64,000 nucleotides of DNA, from NCBI RefSeq assembly GCF_001687565.2, contig NZ_CP016534.2, positions 2,608,501-2,672,500 on the forward strand. The letters are read 5' to 3'. The notes under the pieces were generated by a model. The model made no database searches. It worked only from the letters and a program-made list of their open reading frames with translations, and was not told the origin of the DNA. Position numbers and translations under genes: made by a program. This document shows positions 26,568 through 35,146 of this stretch, in pieces. This stretch comes from Planococcus antarcticus DSM 14505 (lineage in GTDB: Bacteria; Bacillota; Bacilli; Bacillales_A; Planococcaceae). How positions within the stretch are numbered: the stretch's first letter is position 1; each line of letters starts with the position of its first letter.

Positions 26568-27275
26568 ATGTTTACTAATAAAACCATCGTTGTAACCGGT
26601 GCTTCCCAAGGCATCGGCAAGAGCATTGCGGCGCATTTTGCCACTGAAAACGCACGTGTCATTGGGTTGGACATTCAGCCAATTCAACTAGAAGGCGTTG
26701 AATACCGAAAATGCGATGTCGGCAACTTCGAAGACGTCATAGCTGTATTCAAAAAAATCAATGAAGATTACGGTGCTATCCATGCATTGATCAACAATGC
26801 CGGAATTTCAACATTCAAATCCATCTGGGAAGTGGATGAGCAGGAATGGGACCATGTTCTGGATACTAATTTGAAAAGCGTCTTTATTTGTAGCCGAGAA
26901 GCAGCACGCTATATGTCGGAGGACATCCGTTCCATTATCAATATGACCTCGACACGGGCATTCATGTCGGAACCCAATACCGAAACCTATTCGGCATCAA
27001 AAGGCGGCATCTTCGCTTTAACCCATTCACTCGCAGCGACTTTAAGTGAAAAGGAAATTCGCGTCAATTCAATCGCTCCAGGCTGGATTCATACGGGCGA
27101 CACAGCAAAACTGCGTGACGTCGATCATCAGCAACATTGGAGCGGCCGCGCCGGAGAACCCGCCGATGTTGCCCGCGCTTGCTTGTTCTTAAGCAACCCA
27201 CAAAACTCCTTTATCACAGGAGAATGCCTGAACATAGATGGCGGCATGACAAGAAAAATGATTTATGAGCACTAA
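26568..27275 (+). CDS. Short-chain dehydrogenase/reductase
   Basis: 235 residues from the ATG at 26568, nine bases after AAGGAG; an ATG abutting that site at 26559 is less likely. Classical SDR: TGASQGIGKSIAAHF binds the nucleotide, NNAG follows, and the catalytic set is N in LDTNLKSVF, S in INMTSTRAF, YSASK. The Ser-Tyr-Lys triad is intact. The substrate is unknown. It stands alone on the plus strand, divergent from hpf, with the first repeat array starting one base after its stop. Confidence 0.9.
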   Translation: MFTNKTIVVTGASQGIGKSIAAHFATENARVIGLDIQPIQLEGVEYRKCDVGNFEDVIAVFKKINEDYGAIHALINNAGISTFKSIWEVDEQEWDHVLDTNLKSVFICSREAARYMSEDIRSIINMTSTRAFMSEPNTETYSASKGGIFALTHSLAATLSEKEIRVNSIAPGWIHTGDTAKLRDVDHQQHWSGRAGEPADVARACLFLSNPQNSFITGECLNIDGGMTRKMIYEH

Positions 27276-27276
27276 C

Positions 27277-27684
27277 GAAAAGCGGAAGCGCCTGTTCAGC
27301 TCCGACAGGCATAAGGCAGACCAGCAGTGTGGCGTTCGTTGCCACGCAGATGGGTTGACTTATGACCCGAGGAGCTAGGCGCTGGAGTCTGGACACCAAG
27401 AAAAGCGGAAGCGCCTGTTCAGCTCCGACAGGCATAAGGCAGACCAGCAGTGTGGCGTTCGTTGCCACGCAGATGGGTTGACTTATGACCCGAGGAGCTA
27501 GGCGCTGGAGTCTGGACACCAAGAAAAGCGGAAGCGCCTGTTCAGCTCCGACAGGCATAAGGCAGACCAGCAGTGTGGCGTTCGTTGCCACGCAGATGGG
27601 TTGACTTATGACCCGAGGAGCTAAGCGCTGGAGTCTGGACACCAAGAAAAGCGGAAGCGCCTGTTCGGCTCCGACAGGCATAAG
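27277..27684 (+). repeat. Tandem array A: three 123-bp units plus a 39-bp partial unit
   Basis: Units start at 27277, 27400 and 27523; the partial fourth (27646-27684) stops after GGCATAAG. Copies are almost identical. Each unit has GCCTGT/ACAGGC around a nine-base loop containing AGCTCC; CATAAG (27310) complementary to CTTATG (27359); an inner hairpin GTGGC/GCCAC; GGAGCT (27371) complementary to the loop; and AGGCGCT complementary to AGCGCCT at the start. It is related to array B at 32416 and begins one base after a stop codon. No convincing protein is encoded. It looks like a dispersed intergenic element, of the general kind seen as bcr-type repeats in bacilli. Confidence 0.9.
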
Positions 27685-27722
27685 AAATAAAGAGTTAACG
27701 TTGATTATTTCTTAAACCATTG

Positions 27723-27750
27723 AAAAAAACCGGCAGAAGCCGGTTTTTTT
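27723..27750. terminator. Bidirectional terminator after array A
   Basis: AAAAACCGGC and GCCGGTTTTT flank an AGAA loop, with long A and T runs. It can end both the SDR/array transcript and the leftward PilZ-like gene. Confidence 0.85.
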
Positions 27751-28109
27751 CAATTCATTTCGATTTCCTTCAGTTCTCTGATTTCATTTAAAATGAGCAT
27801 TTCTTTTATTGGGTTTCGTTCAAAATCAGCTCCATACATCCAGCCCTCTTCGTATGGCTGCTTCCAGACGATCTCCGCATTCGCAATAATTGTTTCGTGA
27901 TTCAGAATAAATTCCAATCTTACGGTTTCTTCTCCTGATTTGAATTCTTTTTCGGAAAACAGTTTTGCTCCCTTAGGAGAAATATCAAACAATAGGCAAT
28001 AGATGTTGGCAGGCAAAACTTTATTTTTAAGCAGATCTCTCACTCGCAGAAATATTTCCGGTGGAGTGCCGAATGTATAGCGAAAACTTTCTGACCGTTT
28101 ATAAAACAT
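27750..28109 (-). CDS. PilZ-like domain protein
   Basis: 119 residues, soluble. KRSESFRYTFG near the start and LLFDISPKGAKLFSEKEF resemble the RxxxR and D/NxSxxG motifs of PilZ c-di-GMP-binding domains, followed by beta strands ending in IVWKQPYEEGWMYGADF. The first arginine motif is spaced RSESFR, one residue longer than canonical, so c-di-GMP binding is uncertain. It lies 39 bases after comFC in the same direction. Confidence 0.7.
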   Translation of the reverse strand: MFYKRSESFRYTFGTPPEIFLRVRDLLKNKVLPANIYCLLFDISPKGAKLFSEKEFKSGEETVRLEFILNHETIIANAEIVWKQPYEEGWMYGADFERNPIKEMLILNEIRELKEIEMN

Positions 28110-28148
28110 GGCTGTCCCTCCTATTGTTCTTCCATTATAAACTCTTAG

Positions 28149-28805
28149 CTATGCACGGATAAGCGCCAAAACCTTAATCTCCTTTACGCCCTTTTCCTTT
28201 AGGACTTTTGCAGCCAAACGCATTGTACTGCCTGTCGTATATAAATCATCAAACAGCAATACTTTTTCAGGTACTGGATTTCCATTCCACCAAAAAACGT
28301 CTTGTAAGGCCATTCTCTCAAACTTTGATTTCCCAGCCAGACCCACTTCATTTTTCCCAAGTAAATGTATATAGGGTACAGCGGCCGAATCAAGCAAGCG
28401 ATCAACTTGGGGGAATGTACGTTCTTTCATCTTATTTTCATTCATCGGGATAGGAACAATCAGTGATTTTTGGCTGCGTAATTCTTCTTTTAAAACTTCC
28501 GCAAAAACTTCTGACAATACCACGTCTTTAAGAAATTTAAATTGATGCAAGTAGTTTTTCATCGCTGGATTGTAGCAGTACAAACTTTTGCCCGAATCAA
28601 TCACTCCTGCATATTCAGTAGCTTCCCAGTTAGAGCAATTACGGCATATCCCTTCTCCTGGCGCGCTGCAGAAAGGGCAGCCTCCTGCTATCCGTTCGAA
28701 ACCGCTGCGGCAGCGCCCACAAATCACTTCTTCCAGTTCATTGAAAAAGATGCTGTTCCAGCTGACCTGAAGGGGCATGTCACGATCACATAAATAACAG
28801 TTCAC
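28149..28805 (-). CDS. comFC: ComFC, competence-associated phosphoribosyltransferase-like protein
   Basis: 218 residues. An N-terminal zinc ribbon (CYLCDRDM, CGRCRSGFERIAGGCPFC, CRNC) is followed by a PRTase-like fold with IVPIPMNENKMKERTFPQVD and the PRPP motif VLLFDDLYTTGSTM. ComFC is needed for natural transformation in several species. Its GTG start overlaps the comFA stop by four bases. Confidence 0.93.
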   Translation of the reverse strand: MNCYLCDRDMPLQVSWNSIFFNELEEVICGRCRSGFERIAGGCPFCSAPGEGICRNCSNWEATEYAGVIDSGKSLYCYNPAMKNYLHQFKFLKDVVLSEVFAEVLKEELRSQKSLIVPIPMNENKMKERTFPQVDRLLDSAAVPYIHLLGKNEVGLAGKSKFERMALQDVFWWNGNPVPEKVLLFDDLYTTGSTMRLAAKVLKEKGVKEIKVLALIRA

Positions 28806-30130
28806 TTTATCACCTCTCTATTGTAAGAAATGATGCGTTTTTTTGCTTTATCCATTTGTCGAACAATGCCATTGTGAAAAAATATGACCTCACCCTCCGG
28901 ATAGTCTATAGCTCGGCCAGTGCGCCCTGATATTTGGATCAATGCTGCTGCATCAAAGATTGGCTGGTCAGCTCCAACTACAGCCACCTGCACATTTGGA
29001 ATGGTAATTCCACGCTCCAGAATGGTCGATGTCAATACGCCAGGAATCTTTTTTTTGCGCAGTTTCATAACTTTTTCTTTTCTATCTTGATCTTTAGAAT
29101 GGACTGCTTCGATGGTAGGATGTCTTTTCTGGAATAGGATAATTGCCTGTTCAATGAGTTCGACTGTCGGAAAAAATACTAAGAAAGGTTCATCCTTCTC
29201 TATTTTTCCATCTACCCAAGCAGCCAGTTTTGTTGGGATTTTCCCTTTCGCAAAGTCCTTCTCATAACTCCATAAAGACCGGAATTCCGGAACCGGTAAA
29301 GGATGGCCGTGAAATCGCTGAAATATCCGGGAAGTACTTGATACTTGCTTCACTAACTCGTCTGAAGGGGTTGCCGATACATAGACAATCGGTGCTTCCT
29401 TTTTCTTAGCTTTCATAACTGCTCTTTTTAATGCAGGGTCATAGGAAAAAGGAAATGCATCTGCCTCATCGACAATCACAATATCAAAAGCATCTATGAA
29501 ACGATACAGCTGATGGGTAGTCGCAATGACCAATTGTGCAAACCCCCATTCTTCGGGAGAATCTCCGTACAGACTATGGACAATTGTATTTGGAAAGACG
29601 GCACGCACTCGTGGAGTGAGCTCTAAAACTACATCTGTCCTGGGAGCAGCAATACAAACGCGCAGCCCTTTCTTCAAAGCATCAAAGATCGGTGGAAACA
29701 ATAACTCGGTTTTCCCGGCTCCGCATACGGCATAAATTAGATGATCGTTTTTTTGCAAGAGACTTTTTTGAACTTCCTGTGAAGCCCGTTCCTGCAGTGG
29801 GGTGAGACTGCCATTCCAATGGAATGTATGGCTTTGAGGAGAAATCGTTGAAGGAAGCGCCCAAGTGATCAATTCTGTACAGGAACTGATGCGCCCCATC
29901 TTTATGCACTGCCGGCAATAATAGCAGATTGTATGACACGCAGCACAGAAAAAAGGAATGATTTTTTTCGTGGATTTTTCAAGGCATCTGGCACATTGCC
30001 TGCCGTCTAAGATGCCTGGGCTGGTACTGACCGAACCATCGGAAATGGCTTTATCTATCTGATCTTTTGGAAAAGGAGTGAAATTTCTAAGCCACATCCT
30101 GCCTGTTAAAAATTCTTCTATTTGTTTCAT
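28802..30130 (-). CDS. comFA: ComFA, DNA-uptake ATPase
   Basis: 442 residues from the ATG at 30130 (GAAAGG upstream). A four-cysteine zinc motif (CARCLEKS, FFCAACHTICYYCRQC) precedes a DEAD-box-like ATPase: Walker A AVCGAGKTELLFP, VDEADAFP, VYVSATPSDE, and QISGRTGRAIDYPEG. ComFA powers entry of single-stranded DNA during transformation. comFB, which separates comFA and comFC in B. subtilis, is absent. degV lies 38 bases upstream; no ComK box was seen between them. Confidence 0.95.
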   Translation of the reverse strand: MKQIEEFLTGRMWLRNFTPFPKDQIDKAISDGSVSTSPGILDGRQCARCLEKSTKKIIPFFCAACHTICYYCRQCIKMGRISSCTELITWALPSTISPQSHTFHWNGSLTPLQERASQEVQKSLLQKNDHLIYAVCGAGKTELLFPPIFDALKKGLRVCIAAPRTDVVLELTPRVRAVFPNTIVHSLYGDSPEEWGFAQLVIATTHQLYRFIDAFDIVIVDEADAFPFSYDPALKRAVMKAKKKEAPIVYVSATPSDELVKQVSSTSRIFQRFHGHPLPVPEFRSLWSYEKDFAKGKIPTKLAAWVDGKIEKDEPFLVFFPTVELIEQAIILFQKRHPTIEAVHSKDQDRKEKVMKLRKKKIPGVLTSTILERGITIPNVQVAVVGADQPIFDAAALIQISGRTGRAIDYPEGEVIFFHNGIVRQMDKAKKRIISYNREVIK

Positions 30131-30168
30131 TCGCAGCAACCTTTCGCTAGAGAAAAAGCCCCAGTAGG

Positions 30169-31002
30169 TTATTTCTTCACCCAACCAAGACCCATTGCTC
30201 CTTCTCCTAAATGTGTTCCAATAACTGGTCCAAAATAAGAAATCTCGAAGTCCACATCCGGACATGCAATTCCCAATTCTTTACACCATTGCTTTGCTTC
30301 TTCCGGCCGATTTGCATGAATAATTGTCGCCTGAAGTTTCTGGCCATCTTTACTATCTTCTTTTAACAAATCAACAATCCGATTCATCGCTTTTTTACGT
30401 GTCCGAACTTTCTCGAACGGGATAATGACTTTTTCTTGAAAATGTAAAATCGGTTTGATTTGTAGCATACCTCCTATTAAAGCCTGGGCACTAGACAATC
30501 TTCCCCCACGTTGCAGATGCTTTAGATCTTCAACCATAAAATAGGCGCGTAAAGATTTTTTCATTTCGTTCAATTCATTTAAAATGGTTTGCGCATCAGC
30601 TCCATTTTCAGCCATTTTTGCGGCTTTCACCACATAAAACCCTTGAAGCGCACAAGTGAGTTCGGAATCGAATGAATAGACGTCTATTCCATTAACCATT
30701 TCAGCGGCCTGCTGAGAACCTGCGTAAGTTCCGCTGATGCCACTCGATAAATGAATGGACACAATTTCATCGTGACTCCCAGACAGCTCATTAAACAAAG
30801 TGACAAATTCTCCTAATGGCGGTTGTGACGTTTTCGGGAATTCCTCTTTGGCCTTTTGATAAAACGCTTCTTCAGTCAAATCCTCTTCTCTATGAGAATG
30901 ACTGCCGAACGTCACCTGCAGTGAAACCATGTGGATATTCAATGCTTTACGTGTTTCTTCAGGTAAATAAGCTGTACTGTCAGTTACAATTGCTGTTTTC
31001 AT
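30169..31002 (-). CDS. degV: DegV family fatty-acid-binding protein
   Basis: 277 residues, typical of DegV/FakB-like proteins. TAIVTDSTAYLPEETRK is the N-terminal signature, IHLSSGISGTYAGSQ binds the carboxylate, and MVEDLKHLQRGGRLSS follows. Family members present fatty acids to the kinase FakA. The position between degU and comFA is that of degV in B. subtilis. GGGAGG precedes the ATG. Confidence 0.92.
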   Translation of the reverse strand: MKTAIVTDSTAYLPEETRKALNIHMVSLQVTFGSHSHREEDLTEEAFYQKAKEEFPKTSQPPLGEFVTLFNELSGSHDEIVSIHLSSGISGTYAGSQQAAEMVNGIDVYSFDSELTCALQGFYVVKAAKMAENGADAQTILNELNEMKKSLRAYFMVEDLKHLQRGGRLSSAQALIGGMLQIKPILHFQEKVIIPFEKVRTRKKAMNRIVDLLKEDSKDGQKLQATIIHANRPEEAKQWCKELGIACPDVDFEISYFGPVIGTHLGEGAMGLGWVKK

Positions 31003-31072
31003 TGGTTAATCAGCCTCCCTTTCTAGTTTACCAAAAAAAGACACGGAAAAGACATAAGGAAAAAAGACGAAA

Positions 31073-31097
31073 CAAAAAAATCCCGCAGAGAGCGGGA
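31073..31097 (-). terminator. Terminator of the lipoprotein gene
   Basis: Minus strand TCCCGC / GCGGGA stem with a short loop followed by eight T residues. Confidence 0.85.
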
Positions 31098-31106
31098 AAA
31101 TTGTTA

Positions 31107-31676
31107 TTAGTTACCGACAAGGTGAACACCGTTTACTTTCCACTCGTCGTTTTCTTTTTTAAATATGACAACTTGACGTGCCGTCTGTTCAACCGCATCA
31201 TCCGAATCTGCAGCTTTCATCTTTACATTAAGTGATGCAAAAACTTCTGCGCGATTCTCTTCGTATTTTACAATCGTTTCATCGCTTGTTTCATATTGGC
31301 TATCGTAAGCTTCGAAAGCTTGAGTCAATGCAGCTTTGTCTTCCTCACGATCAAACCCGTCCGGTTCTTGTGCGATGGTCTTCATATAACGGTCGATGTC
31401 TTCAGCGTTAAAAGCCGCTATATACTCATCATAAGCTGACAATAACTCATTGGCCTGTTCTTCAGGCACTTCTGCGGCCAGGATATTCCCTTCCTCGTCC
31501 ACTGTAAAGCCGGCTGATTCCTCCGGAGTCTCATCAATGCCATGGTCGATTGCATTGTTTTCATTTGCTGCATTACCATCTTCGACTGTGTTTTCATTGA
31601 CTGAAGGCTCTTCGGAATCTGAGCAGGCAGCGAGTGTTAAAATAAGGCCTACTGCAATAATCATTTTTTTCATCAT
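31107..31676 (-). CDS. Lipoprotein of unknown function (NTF2-like C-terminus)
   Basis: 189 residues. The signal MMKKMIIAVGLILTLAACSD has a clear lipobox (LAAC). An acidic, Asn-rich linker to about residue 60 leads to a domain of about 120 residues (LLSAYDEYIAAFNAEDIDRY, RAEVFASLNVKMKAADSDD, VVIFKKENDEWKVNGVHLV) that reads like an NTF2/SnoaL-like fold. No catalytic motif is evident. AGGAGGAATGC lies before the first of two adjacent ATG codons. It is monocistronic with its own terminator. Confidence 0.8.
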   Translation of the reverse strand: MMKKMIIAVGLILTLAACSDSEEPSVNENTVEDGNAANENNAIDHGIDETPEESAGFTVDEEGNILAAEVPEEQANELLSAYDEYIAAFNAEDIDRYMKTIAQEPDGFDREEDKAALTQAFEAYDSQYETSDETIVKYEENRAEVFASLNVKMKAADSDDAVEQTARQVVIFKKENDEWKVNGVHLVGN

Positions 31677-31805
31677 GCATTCCTCCTGCGATTCATTTTG
31701 CCATAGGCGGATGGTGAATACAATGAAGAAACTGTGTCATCTGTCAAAACGGAATTTTTTAAAGTTTTGCGATACACTAGTAGGTGCAAATAAAGGAGTG
31801 ATTGA

Positions 31806-32414
31806 ATGGAAAAAAGAGATGCAAGACAGATACTGGAACAAAAAATGAAGGAAACGCGCCCTCAATGGAACCGCAAGCAGCCTGCTCGGCCAAAGAAATA
31901 CAAATCGAGCATGCAGAAAGTGGAAAATTATGTAGTGCTGGATTTTGAAACCACTGGATTGCGTGCGGGAAGCGATAAAATCATCCAAATTGGCGCCGTT
32001 AGATACCTCAATCATCAGCGCAAGGAAACCATGTACATGATGGTCAATCCCCAATGCTCTATTTCCGGCACGATCACAAGAATCACCGGCATCACCAATA
32101 ATGATGTAGAAAATGCGCCTGTCATCGAAGAAGTGGCCCATGAATTGATTGCATTTATAGGTGGTCTGCCCATTGTTGCACATAACGCCCCTTTTGATAT
32201 GGGATTCCTGTATGCATTGGAAGAAATCACACCGATTCCAGAATACACGGTGATTGACACAGTCAAACTCGCAAGAAGAGCTATTACTCAAACACCCAAT
32301 CACAAATTGACTACATTGACAGCCTTTTTAAAACTGGAACACGATGCCCACGACGCACTGGGCGATTGCCTAGCAACAGCAGCCATCTACCAATACTGCT
32401 ACGACCGGATTTAA
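31806..32414 (+). CDS. DnaQ-like 3'-5' exonuclease (DEDDh)
   Basis: 202 residues. About 40 basic N-terminal residues precede an exonuclease domain with the DEDDh set: D and E in VVLDFETTGLRAG, D in AHNAPFDMGFLY, and H/D in HDAHDALGDCLATAA. It resembles the PolC-type epsilon domain as a stand-alone enzyme. Role in repair or RNA/DNA trimming is not shown. AAGGAG precedes the ATG. Array B starts one base after the stop codon. Confidence 0.9.
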   Translation: MEKRDARQILEQKMKETRPQWNRKQPARPKKYKSSMQKVENYVVLDFETTGLRAGSDKIIQIGAVRYLNHQRKETMYMMVNPQCSISGTITRITGITNNDVENAPVIEEVAHELIAFIGGLPIVAHNAPFDMGFLYALEEITPIPEYTVIDTVKLARRAITQTPNHKLTTLTAFLKLEHDAHDALGDCLATAAIYQYCYDRI

Positions 32415-32415
32415 A

Positions 32416-33074
32416 GAAAAGCGGAGGCGCCCGTGTAGCTCTGACGGGCATAAGACAAACCGGCGAAGCGGCGCTTTTTGCCGCACAGTCGGGATGGCTT
32501 ATGACCCGAAGAGCTGGGCGCCGGAGTCTGGACAATAAAGAAAAGCGGAGGCGCCCGTGTAGCTCTGACGGGCATAAGACAAACCGGCGAAGCGGCGCTT
32601 TTTGCCGCACAGTCGGGATGGCTTATGACCCGAAGAGCTGGGCGCCGGAGTCTGGACAATAAAGAAAAGCGGAGGCGCCCGTGTAGCTCTGACGGGCATA
32701 AGACAAACCGGCGAAGCGGCGCTTTTTGCCGCACAGTCGGGATGGCTTATGACCCGAAGAGCTGGGCGCCGGAGTCTGGACAATAAAGAAAAGCGGAGGC
32801 GCCCGTGTAGCTCTGACGGGCATAAGACAAACCGGCGAAGCGGCGCTTTTTGCCGCACAGTCGGGATGGCTTATGACCCGAAGAGCTGGGCGCCGGAGTC
32901 TGGACAATAGAGAAAAGCGGAGGCGCCCGTGTAGCTCTGACGGGCATAAGACAAACCGGCGAAGCGGCGCTTTTTGCCGCACAGTCGGGATGGCTTATGA
33001 CCCGAAGAGCTGGGCGCCGGAGTCTGGACAATAAAGAAAAGCGGAGGCGCCCGTGTAGCTCTGACGGGCATAAG
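32416..33074 (+). repeat. Tandem array B: five 124-bp units plus a 39-bp partial unit
   Basis: Units start at 32416, 32540, 32664, 32788 and 32912; the partial sixth (33036-33074) stops after GGCATAAG, the same point as in array A. Units are nearly identical (one difference at the end of the fourth). The same helices as in array A are present with changed bases: GCCCGT/ACGGGC, GCGGC/GCCGC, AGCTCT/AGAGCT and GGCGCCC/GGGCGCC, plus CATAAG/CTTATG. Antisense frames through it are repeat artefacts. Confidence 0.9.
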
Positions 33075-33101
33075 AATTTTTGCCGAGTTCTATTTAAACA
33101 A

Positions 33102-33139
33102 AAAAGGCGTGTCTGCGAAAAGCAGACACGCCTTTTTCA
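33102..33139. terminator. Bidirectional terminator between array B and degU
   Basis: A 16-base stem (AAAAAGGCGTGTCTGC and its complement) with a GAAAA loop and flanking A and T runs. Confidence 0.88.
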
Positions 33140-33143
33140 AATA

Positions 33144-33818
33144 TTACCTTACTTCAACCCAGCCATTTTTGATTGCGGTCACAACTGCTTGTGTCCGGTC
33201 ATTTACCTGCATTTTCTGTAAGATGCTTGATACGTGGTTTTTAACTGTTTTCTCAGATATGAACAAGGTTTCACCGATGACACGATTGCTCTGTCCATCA
33301 GTCAACAATTGAAGAACTTCACTTTCACGTTTCGTCAACAAATGATACGGGCGGCGAATTTCCGTTTGATGGAAAGAACCTTTGTTCTCGCGTTCACTCA
33401 AACGACGGAACTCCATTACTAAGTTACGTGTAACCTTAGGGTGTAAATAAGACCCACCTTTTGCTACGACTTTGATTGCTTGAATAATGGCATCTGCATC
33501 CATTTCTTTAAGCATGTAACCTAAAGCACCGGTTTTTAATGCATGTGTTACGTAAGATTCATCGTCGTGGATGGACAGCATAATAACTTTTGCATCAGGA
33601 AATTGTTCAATCAATTCACCAGTAGCCTCTACACCATTTTTTTGTGGCATATTGATATCCATCAATACCACATCCGGTCTATTTTCTTCATATAATTTAA
33701 CGACTTCGTTGCCGTCTCCGCCTTCAGCAACAACTTCAAACGAGCTTTCGAAATCTAAAATTCTTTTTACACCTTCACGGAATAATTGATGATCGTCAAT
33801 AATAATTATTTTCGTCAT
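33144..33818 (-). CDS. degU: Two-component response regulator DegU
   Basis: 224 residues, NarL/FixJ type. The receiver has [14 protein letters not shown], the phosphorylated Asp in [16 protein letters not shown], and K in [10 protein letters not shown]; the C-terminal LuxR-type HTH is [20 protein letters not shown]. DegU controls degradative enzymes, competence and motility in relatives. It lies 27 bases after degS, and degV and comF follow after the array, as in B. subtilis. Confidence 0.95.
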   Translation of the reverse strand: MTKIIIIDDHQLFREGVKRILDFESSFEVVAEGGDGNEVVKLYEENRPDVVLMDINMPQKNGVEATGELIEQFPDAKVIMLSIHDDESYVTHALKTGALGYMLKEMDADAIIQAIKVVAKGGSYLHPKVTRNLVMEFRRLSERENKGSFHQTEIRRPYHLLTKRESEVLQLLTDGQSNRVIGETLFISEKTVKNHVSSILQKMQVNDRTQAVVTAIKNGWVEVR

Positions 33819-33845
33819 TATATTGTCCTCCTCGAATACCCTATC

Positions 33846-34991
33846 TTATATACCCTCTTTGAAAGGAATATGAAACATTAAGACCGTACCGTTACCAGGC
33901 GAGGAATTAATGAAAAAATCGCCTTCAACTAATTCGATTCTCTCTTTCATGCCTGTTAAGCCGAATGACTGATTTTTAACAATCCCTTGATCAAAACCAG
34001 TTCCGTTATCTGTTACTATAATTTTTACTTGGTTCTTTACCCATTCCATTTCTATGGTAATTTCAGTCGATTTCCCATGGCGAATTGCGTTTGAAATACC
34101 TTCTTGAATAAGACGGAAAATAGCAGTTTCGTATCTATTGGGCAACCGTACTTCTTTCCCATTTGAGTGGAACTTCAATTTTATCCCCTTATTATATTCT
34201 TCAATGGTATCGATGTATTTCTTTAAAGTCGGTACCAAACCGAGATCATCGAGTGCCATTGGCCGTAAATCGTAAATAATTCTTCTTACTTCAGTAAGTG
34301 CTTGCCTGACCATTTCCTTCAATGAAGTGATTTCCTGAAATGCTAGTTCAGGACCTTTTTCACGGTAAGTTCTTTCAATCAAATCTGAACGAAGCAGAAC
34401 ATTTGCCATCATTTGTGCAGGTCCATCGTGGATTTCCCTTGAAAGCCGCTTTCTTTCTTCCTCTTGTGCTTCGATGATACGAAGGCTATACTCTTGACTT
34501 GACTTATTCTTACCGATATCTTCGTCTCCATTTTCCAGATCTGAAGTCAAATAACTGCTGGCTACATTAATTTGATTGACCAGGTTTTCAGCCCGCTCTA
34601 TCGTTTGGAGCAAAACCTGAAGCCGGCGCTGAAGCTTATACCGCTTCTGCCGATACTTTTTTTCTTCATTACGATTGAGTGATAACTGCACCTGAAGGTC
34701 ATTTGCCTGTTCATAAACTTGGCGAACCTGACTTTCAGTAAAAGAATTAAAAAATTGGGATACTTCCGCTAAACGTCTGCGGGCAGCACGCGTCTTGTCT
34801 TCAAGAAAATCTCCAGCCTCAATGACACGCGAGATATTCAATCGGACATCTTCAAGTTCATCTTTCATTTCTTCATAACTTTGGCGACTTTCTTCACTAA
34901 TGGCGAAAATATCTTGTTTTGCCCGTTCTATTCCTGCTACCATTTCATTAAAAATAGAATCAGGTGCTTTAACGCTGATTTTCTTTGCCAT
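33846..34991 (-). CDS. degS: Sensor histidine kinase DegS
   Basis: 381 residues, cytoplasmic, without membrane helices. An N-terminal coiled-coil sensor domain of about 180 residues (DegS type) precedes the HisKA_3 dimerisation domain with the phospho-His in LSREIHDGPAQMMAN, and an HATPase_c domain (IQEGISNAIRHGKS, VTDNGTGFDQG, GLTGMKERIELVEG). It phosphorylates DegU. Confidence 0.95.
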   Translation of the reverse strand: MAKKISVKAPDSIFNEMVAGIERAKQDIFAISEESRQSYEEMKDELEDVRLNISRVIEAGDFLEDKTRAARRRLAEVSQFFNSFTESQVRQVYEQANDLQVQLSLNRNEEKKYRQKRYKLQRRLQVLLQTIERAENLVNQINVASSYLTSDLENGDEDIGKNKSSQEYSLRIIEAQEEERKRLSREIHDGPAQMMANVLLRSDLIERTYREKGPELAFQEITSLKEMVRQALTEVRRIIYDLRPMALDDLGLVPTLKKYIDTIEEYNKGIKLKFHSNGKEVRLPNRYETAIFRLIQEGISNAIRHGKSTEITIEMEWVKNQVKIIVTDNGTGFDQGIVKNQSFGLTGMKERIELVEGDFFINSSPGNGTVLMFHIPFKEGI

Positions 34992-35146
34992 TCTAAAACC
35001 GCCTTAGCTATACTGACTGTACCTAGGTAAATTCCTTACTTCTTTATACCTTATCGGCTGTAACAAGTATATCACTATATAAGCAAGCCCATATTAAATA
35101 TACGTTACAAATTATCTGATTTCATTCTACAACAGGAGGAGTTAAA

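Noticed and set aside
27214..27681. Long antisense frame of 155 residues across array A with repeated MPVGAEQALPLFLVSRLQR
   Set aside because: It arises because the 123-bp period is a multiple of three and keeps one frame open; there is no ribosome site and the signal in the units is paired-base structure, not codons.
31737..32303. 188-residue antisense frame over the exonuclease gene
   Set aside because: Shadow of a clear DEDDh exonuclease; composition is unlike a protein family and no start signal is present.
32311..33071. Several overlapping antisense frames across array B
   Set aside because: Repeat artefacts: a 124-bp period shifts frame in each unit, giving nested identical short frames without start signals.
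27277..33074. Arrays A and B as CRISPR
   Set aside because: A 39-bp segment does recur with 84-85 bp between copies, but the intervening sequences are identical, not unique spacers, and no cas genes are present.
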